In this document: piece by piece, positions 24,996-33,534 of the stretch
Numbering within the stretch: position 1 is the stretch's first letter
Layout: each line of letters opens with the position of its first letter
Assembly: GCA_023150945.1 (NCBI GenBank)
Contig: JAKLJX010000009.1
Coordinates: 62,001-126,000, forward strand
DNA length: 64,000 bases
DNA from: a bacterium
GTDB taxonomy: Bacteria; Zhuqueibacterota; Zhuqueibacteria; Zhuqueibacterales; Zhuqueibacteraceae
Direction: 5' to 3'
The notes under the pieces: generated by a model
What the model was told of the DNA's origin: nothing
What the model saw: only the letters and a program-made list of their open reading frames with translations
Database searches by the model: none
Translations under genes and position numbers: made by a program

Positions 24996-25567
24996 GGCTG
25001 TTCCTCCGTGCGCAACATGTCCGGCGACCGCAGCAACTGCAGGCTCTCGCGCAGCACAATGGTGCAATTGGCACAAAAATTCTCGCCCTTGCCATCGACC
25101 TGCTGAATTGTGGTCGACAGCGACATCGGGCATTTACGCTCGAGGCAGTGGGTCAATCCAAACGTATGGCCCATTTCATGAACCGTTTCCTTGCAGGCGC
25201 GCGCCAACAGCAAAGGCGGATTGGCCGGCAACTGGTAGAACTCCTGGCGCAGGCGCGCCAGCGAGACGATGGCAAGCGTACCGTTCAACTGCGCCTGGCC
25301 AAACACAAAACTGAGCATGGGGATAAACAAATCCTTTTCGGTGAGGGCGAGCAGACGCACGGCCTGCGGCGGGCAAAAGCGCAGCAACTCGCGCATGATG
25401 GCGATGACGCTGTACTGCTGGCGCGCCGGCTCCCAGGCAAACTCCGGCTCGCCCAGCGGCGCCAGCCGTTGCGATTCCAATCCGAAGTGCCGTCCGAGAC
25501 AGAGTTCGATCTCGGCAAGCACTTCGGCTGCGACCGCGCCGACCGTAACCACCGCCACCGTTTTCAC
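24992..25567 (-). CDS. Archaemetzincin family zinc protease (M54)
   Basis: A 191-residue protein with the full archaemetzincin signature HEMGHTFGLTHCLERKCPM (residues 130-148). Zinc ligands are His130, His134 and His140, the general base is Glu131, and the family-specific cysteines Cys141 and Cys146 follow. CANC (165-168) completes the four-cysteine second zinc site. No signal peptide is visible, so it is probably cytoplasmic. It uses a GTG start at 25567 that overlaps the sensor-kinase stop by 4 nt, and its stop overlaps the regulator start by 4 nt. Co-translation with both two-component partners is therefore likely. Bacterial archaemetzincins have no well-established substrate. A role in adjusting the two-component pathway is inferred only from position. 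Confidence 0.92.
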   Translation of the reverse strand: MKTVAVVTVGAVAAEVLAEIELCLGRHFGLESQRLAPLGEPEFAWEPARQQYSVIAIMRELLRFCPPQAVRLLALTEKDLFIPMLSFVFGQAQLNGTLAIVSLARLRQEFYQLPANPPLLLARACKETVHEMGHTFGLTHCLERKCPMSLSTTIQQVDGKGENFCANCTIVLRESLQLLRSPDMLRTEEQP

Positions 25568-27201
25568 CGCGGCCGCCCGTTGACCGGTGACGCCACCGCG
25601 GCCGGCTCCTCCTCCGAAACCGGCAGGGTCACGATGAAGCGCGTGCCCTCGCCCACCCGGCTTTTCACTTCAATGTCCCCGCCGTGCGCGTCGATAATGC
25701 CATACACCACCGACAAGCCCAACCCGACGCCCTTGCCCTCGCCTTTGGTGGTGAAGAACGGATCAAAAATCTTGGTCAAATGATCCGGCGGAATGCCCTC
25801 GCCGTCATCCTGCACTTCCAAAATCACGTTGCGCGCCTGGGCCTGGCTGTGCGAGCGGATGGTAAGACGTCCCTTGCTGTGCGTCTGGGTCGCCTCCGCG
25901 CCGTTCATCACCAGATTGATCACCACCTGCTGCATCTGCGAGCTGTCGCAGCGCACCGGCGGCAAATCCTCGGCGAGCTGCAATTCCACCTCCACGTTGT
26001 TGAGCTTGAGCTTGTGGGAAAGCAGCGAGAGCGTGCTGCGCACGATGGCGTTCAAGTCGGCGCGCGTGCTTTGCGGTTTGGAGCGCCGCGAGAAGGCCAG
26101 CAAATCGCTGACGATGCGGCCGACGCGCGAGGTTTCATTGACCACCTGGCCGAGATACTTGCGGAAATCCGGCAGGCGGTTCGGCGGAATGCCGTCATCG
26201 GTGAGAATGCGCTGCATCAACATGGAGAGATTGAGCACGCCGGAGAGCGGGTTGTTGATCTCGTGCGCCACGCTGGCGGAAAGCTGGCCCAGCGAGGCCA
26301 GGCGGTCGCTTTGCAGCAATTTTTGATGCGCCACTTTGAGCTGCTCGGTGCGCTCCGCCACTTTGGTCTCCAGGCTCTGCGCGAATTCGTTGGTCTCCGA
26401 AATCGCCGCTTGCAGCCGCTCGCGCATGAGGTTGAACGAGTGTGCCAGCTCAGCCAATTCCTCGCTGGACTCGATCTCGATCGGGCGATCGAGCTGCATC
26501 TTGCTCACCGCGCGCGTGCCTTCGACCAGCTTTTGAATCGGCTTGCTCACGAAGTAGCGCGTGAAAAGGATGATGAACAACGCGATGAGCAGGACGTGAA
26601 TCGCGGTCACCCCCACCATGCGGACTTCCGCCGCGGTCATTTCGCGATCCACCGGCGCCAAATCCAGCGAGACGTCGAGCACGCCCAGCACCGTCAAATC
26701 GGAGGGGTGGGCGTGGCAAGCAGCCTGGCTGCAAGCCGGTTCGTTGTAAATCGGGGTGACCATCGCCAATTGGCGCTCGCCGTCCGGCCCGCTGAAAATG
26801 CGGGCGCGCGAAGGCACGTCGACGCGCACCAAGGGCTGCGCGCTGGCGTGGCAAAGATAACAGGCCTCGGCAAACTTGTCGACCTGCACTTCGTCACCAG
26901 CCGTGGTCGAGAACATCACCCGCCCTTCTTTGTTGAAAATGCGGATGCGCTTGATCCCCTGCTTCAGGGCAATGGTCTGCATCACTTCGTAAGCCGCTTC
27001 GCGATGGTCGGCCAGCATGGCATGCCAGGTGGCACTGGTAATACTCTTCGAAAGCTGATCCGCTCCGACAATCATGGCATCCTGCAACCGTTGTTGCTGA
27101 CTCTGCAGGTTGATGAAACCGGAGAGCCCCTCCATCAGACCGATGATGAGCGTCAAGGAGAGAATCAGCTTCACCGCCAGCTTCTGAGGGATGATTTTCA
27201 T
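25564..27201 (-). CDS. Sensor histidine kinase with periplasmic c-type heme motifs
   Basis: A 545-residue membrane kinase. TM1 is about residues 10-30 and TM2 about 195-215. The periplasmic domain between them contains CYLCH (114-118) and CSQAACH (157-163), a CXXCH and a CX4CH heme motif in a region like the Tll0287/heme-sensor domains. HAMP (about 217-270) follows, then a coiled coil, HisKA with VAHEINNP (His313), and an HATPase with INLVMNGAEA, DDGEGIPP and GVGLGLSVVYGI. It probably senses redox state, oxygen or another ligand through covalent heme and phosphorylates the regulator two genes downstream. The ATG is at 27201. A sigma-54-like site lies about 110 bp upstream. Confidence 0.88.
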   Translation of the reverse strand: MKIIPQKLAVKLILSLTLIIGLMEGLSGFINLQSQQQRLQDAMIVGADQLSKSITSATWHAMLADHREAAYEVMQTIALKQGIKRIRIFNKEGRVMFSTTAGDEVQVDKFAEACYLCHASAQPLVRVDVPSRARIFSGPDGERQLAMVTPIYNEPACSQAACHAHPSDLTVLGVLDVSLDLAPVDREMTAAEVRMVGVTAIHVLLIALFIILFTRYFVSKPIQKLVEGTRAVSKMQLDRPIEIESSEELAELAHSFNLMRERLQAAISETNEFAQSLETKVAERTEQLKVAHQKLLQSDRLASLGQLSASVAHEINNPLSGVLNLSMLMQRILTDDGIPPNRLPDFRKYLGQVVNETSRVGRIVSDLLAFSRRSKPQSTRADLNAIVRSTLSLLSHKLKLNNVEVELQLAEDLPPVRCDSSQMQQVVINLVMNGAEATQTHSKGRLTIRSHSQAQARNVILEVQDDGEGIPPDHLTKIFDPFFTTKGEGKGVGLGLSVVYGIIDAHGGDIEVKSRVGEGTRFIVTLPVSEEEPAAVASPVNGRPR

Positions 27202-27646
27202 GGCAGGTTCCGTGCAGCTTCTGCAGGCTCCACTTCAGCGGTTGCACGCCTTCGCGATGAAGGTCATGAACCGAGTGATTGCGATGCTACTGCCGTAGAG
27301 GAAAATCAATACAAGCGCCATGCCAGAAAGCGCCTTTGAAAATTAAAGAGATACATTCAGAAAAAGGAAGGCAAGCAGGCGGGATTCTCGATGGTGAGAA
27401 AGTTCCGTAGCGAAGCTGCAAAAAGCCGTCAGGCACCGCGCCCGCGGGCAGAGCTGGGTGACTCGGGTTCCGCTGACGGGAGTCAGAACCTCAAACCACA
27501 AGCTCTCGCCAGACAAACCGGCCGCGCTCGGATTCGGCGCAGGTAGAACTCATCCTCCAGCTTCTCTCAGATCGCGCCGCAGGAGGATGATTTCCAGGCA
27601 TGCCCGGGTTGCGCGGCCGGCTCTCCGGCCATGCCAAAACTCACGG
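27202..27646. other. Intergenic region upstream of the sensor kinase operon
   Basis: This 445-bp gap lies between the FGGY kinase stop (27647) and the sensor-kinase start (27201), both minus strand. It contains a sigma-54-like site (27310-27325) and two inverted sequences that could end the kinase transcript: TCATCCTCC/GGAGGATGA (about 27551-27588) and GGCATG...CATGCC (about 27597-27634). I see no gene. Confidence 0.45.
27310..27325 (-). promoter_or_regulatory. Candidate sigma-54 promoter for the sensor kinase operon
   Basis: Read on the minus strand, TGGCATGGCGCTTGTA fits TGGCACG-N4-TTGCA except for two positions, with GG and the -12 G at the right spacing. The -12 element is GT instead of GC, which is unusual. 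It stands about 110 bp before the start codon. If real, the regulator of this operon would control its own synthesis. Confidence 0.3.
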
Positions 27647-29155
27647 CTACAATTTGAAATGATCGAGACGGTGCGCGATCTCGCGAGTCCGTTGATAGAG
27701 CAACAAATAGTCCTGATAGAGCTGATCATAGCTTTGCCTGCGACTGCTGTCAGGCCGAATGATGCCCTTGGCCCGCACCCAGTGTTCGAGATCATCACGT
27801 TGCAATACGCCGGCCGCCAGCCCCGCCAGGAAAGCATCGCCAAAGCTGGCGCCGATCGTTATCTCCGGAACGACTTGCGGAACGGCAGAGATATCCGAGA
27901 CAATTTGGAGCCAGGTCGTGCTCTTGGTGCCGCCACCGACAGCAATAATCCGCTTCACCTCCGCGCCGACTTGGTTGAACGCCTCGATGTTGTGACGAAT
28001 GCCGTAGCCCACGCCTTCCAGAACAGCGCGGAACAAATGCGCCCGCGAATGCGCCAGCGTGAGTCCGGCAATGACGCCGCGCGCTTTGGGATCATTGATG
28101 GGCGTGCGCTCACCGCTGAAGTAAGGCAGTACCAGCAATCCGCCGGCACCGGGCGCCACGGACTCCGCTTGTTGAAAAAGCGTCGCGTAAGCGGATTCAT
28201 CTGGAAGATCAGCGGCCAGTTCATCGCGAAACCAGCGCGTGAGCGAGCCGGTGGTGGCCATGCCGGCGGCGAGATTGTATTGCCTTTGAAATGCGCCGGC
28301 CACGGTCCACATGCGCGGATCGGGCGTGGGCTTGCCGACCACCAAAATGAAAAAGGCCGTGCTGCCGTACATGATCATCAAATCACCGGGTTGTACAGCG
28401 CCAACACTGATACCTTCGCTCAACGCATCGACCGCGCCCACCGCCACTGGCGTACCAACTTTGAGGCGGGTCTCGGCTGCGCCCAGCGCACTCACGCGCC
28501 CGGCAAGTTCGTCACTCCAGCCCAAGCGCGGTAACCGGTCAAGCGGCGCAATGTGCTCAGCAAAACGCGGTGACCATTCCAGCTTGGCAATATCCATCAG
28601 CGGCATGTAGTGACTGGCGGTGTGGCGATCCATCACTTTCTCACCCGTCAAACGGTAGATGAGATAACTGCTGGCGGTGGTGAGATGCGCGGTGCGCTGC
28701 CACACCTCAGGCTCATGGCGCTGCAGCCAAAGAATCTTCGGCCCGACGGCCTGACTGCTCAACGCCATGCCCGAGAAGGCGTAGATATTGTCTTCACCGA
28801 GTTTTTGGTTGAGCCATTCAATCTCAGCGCTGGCACGCGCATCGACGCCATAGAGAATGCCCTTGCGCAACGGCTTGCCGGACTGATCCAACGGCAACAG
28901 GCAGGGCCCAATCGCGCTCACTGCTAGGCCGGCAACGTCGTCGCCCGAGTAGGGATGGCCATCCAGCAATGCGCGGCAAATCTTGACCACGTCGCCCCAC
29001 CACACGGCCTCGGCATCCTGCTCTGCCCAACCGGTGCGCGGTACTTCCATTTCATGTTCGACAACTTCCGTGCGCAGCACTTTGCCGTCCGGCTCGACCA
29101 ACACGCCCTTGCTGCTGTAGGTGCCGACATCGATACCAAGCAAGAGTGATCCCAT
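27647..29155 (-). CDS. FGGY-family carbohydrate kinase (xylulokinase-like)
   Basis: A 502-residue cytosolic sugar kinase. N-terminal LLLGIDVGTYSSKGVLVEPDG is the phosphate-binding start of the FGGY fold. GWAEQDAEAVWW, LPYFSGERTPINDPKARGVIAGL and the adenosine-binding VGGGTKSTTWLQIVSDI are typical of xylulokinases and related kinases. Its gene begins one base after the stop of the upstream isomerase-like gene, so both are in an operon with an aldo/keto reductase further upstream. It should phosphorylate the ketose formed by the isomerase. The sugar could be L-fuculose, D-xylulose, L-rhamnulose or another, and is not readable from the sequence. Confidence 0.87.
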   Translation of the reverse strand: MGSLLLGIDVGTYSSKGVLVEPDGKVLRTEVVEHEMEVPRTGWAEQDAEAVWWGDVVKICRALLDGHPYSGDDVAGLAVSAIGPCLLPLDQSGKPLRKGILYGVDARASAEIEWLNQKLGEDNIYAFSGMALSSQAVGPKILWLQRHEPEVWQRTAHLTTASSYLIYRLTGEKVMDRHTASHYMPLMDIAKLEWSPRFAEHIAPLDRLPRLGWSDELAGRVSALGAAETRLKVGTPVAVGAVDALSEGISVGAVQPGDLMIMYGSTAFFILVVGKPTPDPRMWTVAGAFQRQYNLAAGMATTGSLTRWFRDELAADLPDESAYATLFQQAESVAPGAGGLLVLPYFSGERTPINDPKARGVIAGLTLAHSRAHLFRAVLEGVGYGIRHNIEAFNQVGAEVKRIIAVGGGTKSTTWLQIVSDISAVPQVVPEITIGASFGDAFLAGLAAGVLQRDDLEHWVRAKGIIRPDSSRRQSYDQLYQDYLLLYQRTREIAHRLDHFKL

Positions 29156-29156
29156 T

Positions 29157-30812
29157 TCAGCCCGCCTTTACTGTGCCGCACAGCCGCACGGTTAATCCCA
29201 TTTCCGCGAACATCGCCGCCTTGGCTGCCAGCGCTCGATCAGCCGCTTTGGCGGAGGGCGAGTAAGCCACCTGCACGTGGTTGGATTTGTGTTTTGCCAT
29301 CATTTGATCGCGCGAGACGCCGTGCAGCAGCGCGTGCATGATTGGCCATTGCGGCGTGGTTGCCTGCCAGCGCCGCTCGGTTTCTGCAGCGGGAAGCGCG
29401 ACCGCGGTGCCGCGGCCGACATCCGCACACAGCCGGCTGCGTTCGACATACACGCGACTCCACACAATCTCCCCGGGCTTGCTCACGCCTTTGAGGGTAC
29501 CGCCGCCCAAACGGAAATACATCGGCGGCTGCCGTTCCGAAGTGGCGCCGGCATATCCGCCGGCCAAATGCGAAGCAGGCGCAGCTCCCGAAATCATGAA
29601 CAGCCAGACGAATTCGTCGATACCCTCACCGCGATAATGCTCACCCCAGCGCAAATCGTGCAAGGTCGTGGCGGGATCAAAACCCATCGCGCGCCACACA
29701 CGATTCGTCACCAGCGCATCCACGGCACTGCCTTCATCCACTTCATTGAAATGCGGCACCGGCTGCCCGGCAAACAATTCTTCGCTCGTCCCCTTGCGAT
29801 AAACCGGCGGCCGTTCGACATTGTTCAACAAACCTTCAGCCAGATCCGAGGCCGGCGCCATGTCTTTCAAGCCCTGTTGATACTGAATGCCGATGGCATC
29901 GCAGCGGAATTCAGCCGCGAGGCGCACCGCCGCTATGTACATCTGCAATTGCTCGAGAATCTGGGCGTCGGTCAATTCCGTCTCTTCATTCGTGCCGGTG
30001 AGGAAGCGCATGCCACGCTGCTCCAGCCACTGCCGCGCCGACAACGCTTCGGCCTCCGTCACCTCGCGCATCGCCGCCACCAACGCCGACTGGCTCATGC
30101 GTTCCTTGTACAAGCCCGTCGGATTCAGCAATTCATCATCGATGATGGCGTTGTACATGCCCATGCAGCCTTCATCAAACACGCCGAGAATCGCCTTTTC
30201 ATGCTTCAATTGCCGCGCCAGCGCAATGCCGAGCCGGGCTTCTGCTTTCGGCAACTTGCTGACATCAAGCGCTCGCACGTGCGAGAGATCATGCCGAATC
30301 TTGCCGGTTTGCAGCCACTTCTGCACGTTTTTGAGAAAAAATGAATCTGTAAAATCTTTGCTCCAAATCGTGCAGTAAGTCACGCCCATTTTGGTAAGCG
30401 AGCCGTTGAGATTCAGCAAGCCCACCAAGCCCGGCCATTGCCCGCTCCAATTCGCGACTGTGAGAATTGGACCGCGATGATCGCGCAAACCCGCGAGTAC
30501 GTGATAGCTGTACTGCCACACCGCCTCCGCCACAATCAAAGGCGCCTCCGGCGGAATGTTTTGAAACACCTTCATGCCCATGCGCTGATTCCAAATGAAG
30601 CCATGCCCCAGCACGGGATCGTACGCATGCGCGCGCACCACCGTGGCACCCATCCCCTGCAAAGCGGCGCTCAGGCGTTGCTCCATTTCCAATTGCGCCG
30701 GCCAGCAGGTTTGGTTGGCGGCGAGACGTAAATCGCCACTGGCAATCAAATAAACCTCACCGCGTTTACAGCGCGGCGGTTTGTTCAACTTGGGAACTCG
30801 ATAGGCATTCAT
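29157..30812 (-). CDS. L-fucose/L-arabinose isomerase-like sugar isomerase
   Basis: A 551-residue cytosolic protein. The N-terminal domain includes GATVVRAHAYDPVLGHGFIWNQRMG and a Rossmann-like PILTVANWSGQWPGLVGLLNLNGSL. The middle holds FDEGCMGMYNAIIDDE with acidic residues in the position of the metal-binding Glu/Asp of fucose isomerases. The C-terminal part (HLAGGYAGATSERQPPMYFRLGGGTLKG) fits the fucose/arabinose isomerase C-terminal domain. Overall similarity to characterised FucI is moderate, so the aldose is uncertain. The ATG at 30812 follows GGAG. An earlier in-frame start would add 26 unlikely residues. It is followed by an FGGY kinase (1-bp gap), which supports an isomerase-kinase pathway. 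Confidence 0.7.
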   Translation of the reverse strand: MNAYRVPKLNKPPRCKRGEVYLIASGDLRLAANQTCWPAQLEMEQRLSAALQGMGATVVRAHAYDPVLGHGFIWNQRMGMKVFQNIPPEAPLIVAEAVWQYSYHVLAGLRDHRGPILTVANWSGQWPGLVGLLNLNGSLTKMGVTYCTIWSKDFTDSFFLKNVQKWLQTGKIRHDLSHVRALDVSKLPKAEARLGIALARQLKHEKAILGVFDEGCMGMYNAIIDDELLNPTGLYKERMSQSALVAAMREVTEAEALSARQWLEQRGMRFLTGTNEETELTDAQILEQLQMYIAAVRLAAEFRCDAIGIQYQQGLKDMAPASDLAEGLLNNVERPPVYRKGTSEELFAGQPVPHFNEVDEGSAVDALVTNRVWRAMGFDPATTLHDLRWGEHYRGEGIDEFVWLFMISGAAPASHLAGGYAGATSERQPPMYFRLGGGTLKGVSKPGEIVWSRVYVERSRLCADVGRGTAVALPAAETERRWQATTPQWPIMHALLHGVSRDQMMAKHKSNHVQVAYSPSAKAADRALAAKAAMFAEMGLTVRLCGTVKAG

Positions 30813-30896
30813 CAAAACGGCTCCACTTTGAGTAAACCGGCGGCCGGAGCTTGTCAGCGGCAAGCATTCTCTCTCGCGGCGCGCCGGCAAGCTATT

Positions 30897-31889
30897 CTAA
30901 CCGGCGGCTTCCATCAGCATCACCAGACGGAACAATTGTTCTTCATAAAGCTGCTGCAGCGCCGCCACCTCGTCAGCGGGCAGCGTTGCGAAATCAGAAG
31001 TATTCTCGATGGCCTGCTGCACCGTCTTGATGCCGGGGATCACGGCCGCAATCTCGGGGAAGCTCAACACGAAGCTCAAACTGAAGGTCACCGGCGAGAG
31101 TTGCAGGCGCTGTTGCCGCTGCCAAACCGGTGCGAGCGCCGTTTCGGCTTCCTGCAGAATCGCGGGCGTCAGCCGAAATTGACGGTGATCATCGGAATGA
31201 AAGCGGGTGTGGCGGTCGAATTTGCCGGCCAGCAAGCCGAACTGCAGCGGCATGCGCGCGATGATGCCATAGCCCTGCGCCGCCGCGCGTGTCAGTAGAC
31301 CGGCAGCACGTTGATTGATGATATTGAACACCAGTTGCAAGCCGTTGCCCAAGCCGCGTTGCAGCAGAAATTCCGCTTCCGGATGGGGATGGAAGGTATT
31401 GAGCGAGAGTCCCCAGTATCGAATTTTGCCCTGCTCCTGCAGCCGCGTCATCGCCTCCAGGCATTCCCCGTCTGCGAGATGCGCCACTTTCGCAGAATGC
31501 AATTGATAGTAGTCGATGGTGTCACGGCGCAGCCGGCGCAGGCTGGCCTCGCACGCCGCGAGAATATGCGCCCGCGAATAATCGAGTACAATGCGGTTGT
31601 CCTGCTCCAACCGGTGCCCGACTTTGGTGGCGACCAGCATGCCGGGGCGATTGCCGAAAGCCCGGCCGATCAAGGTTTCGGAATGCCCCAGTCCGTAGAA
31701 ATCCGCCGTATCGATGAAATTGATGCCGCGCTCGGCCGCAGCATGCAGCGCAGCCATGGATTCGGCATCATCCACCCTGCCCCAGCCGATGGGTGTCGGC
31801 CCGGCCATCGCCGGCCCACCGATGCCCCACGCCCCAAAACCGATTTCGCTCACCTGCAAATCCGTCTTGCCGAACTTTCTGAGCTTCAT
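30897..31889 (-). CDS. Aldo/keto reductase
   Basis: A 330-residue NADPH-dependent (alpha/beta)8 oxidoreductase. MKLRKFGKTDLQVSEIGFGAWGIGG starts the barrel. The catalytic residues are seen in FIDTADFYGLGHSE (Asp, Tyr), LVATKVGHR (Lys) and YYQLHSAKV (His). Cofactor residues near the end lie in VIPGIKTVQQAIENT. It belongs with the bacterial AKR subfamily that includes aldose dehydrogenases and general stress AKRs. The ATG at 31889 was chosen because the in-frame extension to 32045 is not protein-like. A good sigma-70 promoter lies 65-92 bp upstream. It leads the AKR - isomerase - kinase operon, so a sugar substrate is likely. Confidence 0.85.
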   Translation of the reverse strand: MKLRKFGKTDLQVSEIGFGAWGIGGPAMAGPTPIGWGRVDDAESMAALHAAAERGINFIDTADFYGLGHSETLIGRAFGNRPGMLVATKVGHRLEQDNRIVLDYSRAHILAACEASLRRLRRDTIDYYQLHSAKVAHLADGECLEAMTRLQEQGKIRYWGLSLNTFHPHPEAEFLLQRGLGNGLQLVFNIINQRAAGLLTRAAAQGYGIIARMPLQFGLLAGKFDRHTRFHSDDHRQFRLTPAILQEAETALAPVWQRQQRLQLSPVTFSLSFVLSFPEIAAVIPGIKTVQQAIENTSDFATLPADEVAALQQLYEEQLFRLVMLMEAAG

Positions 31890-31953
31890 ATGATCACCAC
31901 TCACTTTCTGTCCGTGGGCGCGCTGCTGGAACAGGACTAGCACGACGGCAGGA

Positions 31954-31981
31954 AGTATAGCAATTATATCCAAACATTCAA
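31954..31981 (-). promoter_or_regulatory. Sigma-70-type promoter for the aldo/keto reductase operon
   Basis: On the minus strand, TTGAAT (-35) and TATACT (-10) are separated by 16 bp. The predicted start is about 58 bases before the ATG at 31889. Confidence 0.5.
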
Positions 31982-32038
31982 GCGCCGAACAGGGAACATG
32001 AACACGGCTGGCCCGGCGGCCCGGCAAGATGAAATGGG

Positions 32039-32067
32039 TTGACATTGCCGGGCGATTTGGCCATATT
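32039..32067 (+). promoter_or_regulatory. Sigma-70-type promoter for the carbohydrate gene cluster
   Basis: TTGACA (32039-32044) and CATATT (32062-32067) are separated by 17 bp. The predicted leader before the start at 32255 is about 180 bases, with no recognisable riboswitch. Confidence 0.42.
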
Positions 32068-32254
32068 TTTCGCGCGCGTCATCATCCGCAGGCAGGACCC
32101 GCACCTCCACCTGCCGGACGCGCGTGCAAAGTATCTCGATTCCGCGCCAACCTATCCCGCACCGCAAGGCTCTTTCATCTCAGGATCACCGCTTGCACCC
32201 GCATCGCATCAAAATCCCAGTCAATCAAAGCTGCGAACGACCTCCGGCATTGTC

Positions 32255-33238
32255 ATGATCAACGCTGCCCTCCTCGGCTGCGGTGAGATGGGCCGACTGC
32301 ACGCCGATTGCATTGCCCAACTTTCCGGCATTCGAATCTACGCCTGCTGTGACACGAACGAATCCCGCGCGCTTGCATTTCGGGAAAAGTACAACGCCGC
32401 CGTCGCGACTACCGAGCCGCAACGCATTTGGCAGGATGAAAACATCCAACTCGTTTATGTCGCCACACCCACCAACAGCCACAAGGCACTGTGTCTCGCC
32501 GGAATCGCAGCCGGCAAGCATCTCATGATCGAAAAGCCGATCGCGCTAACGGCCAGCGAAGCGCATGAGATCTACACAGCGGCAAAACGCGCCGGCCTCA
32601 TCGCCATGGTGGGCTTGAAATTCCGTTTTTATGAAATGGTGCAAAAGGCGCGCGCGCTTGTGCCCTCACCTTTTCTGGTCTCGGTGCAAGTCATGGATGA
32701 TCCCTGGCCGCCGGATTTTTGGGCAAACGATCCCGAGCAAGGCGGCGGCAACGTGATTTCGCAAGGCATTCATGGCGCGGATTTGCTGCGTTTCTTTGCC
32801 GACGCTGATCCGGAATGCGTTTTTGCGGTCGGCGCAAACTATCATCAACCCACGGGCGTGGTGGACAATCTCAGCGCCACTTTTCGTTTTGAAAATGGCG
32901 TTGCCGGCAGTTTGATCGTCGGTGATTGCGGCCAGCCGCCACAGGTGAGCAAATTCATGGCACAGCTTCACGGCCCCGCAGGCTCGGTTCTGGTCACCGA
33001 GCGATTGACGCATTTGCAATTCAAACCGCGCGGCAGTACGGAAATCTCAACCTATCGCGGCGAAGAGAGCGGCATCCTTGAGGAAAATCGCGCGCTGCTC
33101 AAGGCCCTGCGCGGCGAAGCGCCGGTTGCGGCAACCCTGTGGGAGGGTTACGTCGCGCAGGCCATGATCGAAGCTGGCATTCAGTCGGCGAATAGTCGGC
33201 GGGCAGAACGCGTGCTGACTGAGGTCCACTCAGTTTGA
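32255..33238 (+). CDS. Gfo/Idh/MocA family oxidoreductase
   Basis: A 327-residue NAD(P)-dependent sugar or inositol dehydrogenase-type protein. The N-terminal Rossmann fold starts INAALLGCGEMGRLHADCIAQL. The family EKP motif is in HLMIEKPIALTASEA. GGGNVISQGIHGADLLRFF carries the catalytic region with His. The ATG at 32255 begins the conserved domain directly. Upstream in-frame sequence is not conserved-looking. It is the first gene of a plus-strand run of carbohydrate genes. Candidate reactions are oxidation or epimerisation of a sugar, or redox-assisted glycoside cleavage as in GH109. The residues do not decide which. Confidence 0.88.
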   Translation: MINAALLGCGEMGRLHADCIAQLSGIRIYACCDTNESRALAFREKYNAAVATTEPQRIWQDENIQLVYVATPTNSHKALCLAGIAAGKHLMIEKPIALTASEAHEIYTAAKRAGLIAMVGLKFRFYEMVQKARALVPSPFLVSVQVMDDPWPPDFWANDPEQGGGNVISQGIHGADLLRFFADADPECVFAVGANYHQPTGVVDNLSATFRFENGVAGSLIVGDCGQPPQVSKFMAQLHGPAGSVLVTERLTHLQFKPRGSTEISTYRGEESGILEENRALLKALRGEAPVAATLWEGYVAQAMIEAGIQSANSRRAERVLTEVHSV

Positions 33239-33534
33239 GTGCGAGGCGAATCATGCCCAACCGATAAACGCGGCCAACGGATGCGATCTTTGATGCCCAG
33301 AAATTTTTTTGCCTGTTTCGTTCGTGCCCTCGCAAGGCTTCGGTTGAAAACCTGGCATTGTCAATTAAGAGTTGAATTGCTGCCATAATCGCAAAGATTT
33401 TCATCCCGCCAAGATTCAACATTACTGCGCAGGCTCGCATTATACTCGCGCGTTCTATGCACCGATGCGACTTTGCGTGCTGTGCCTTCTTCCTGCTTCC
33501 GGTTTGTCCGGCTTACAAGAAATCGCAACATCCA

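Larger units (their letters stand above)
31890..32254. other. Divergent promoter region
   Basis: This 365-bp region lies between the divergent aldo/keto reductase and Gfo/Idh/MocA genes. It carries one sigma-70-like promoter on each strand (annotated separately) and no gene. Confidence 0.5.
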
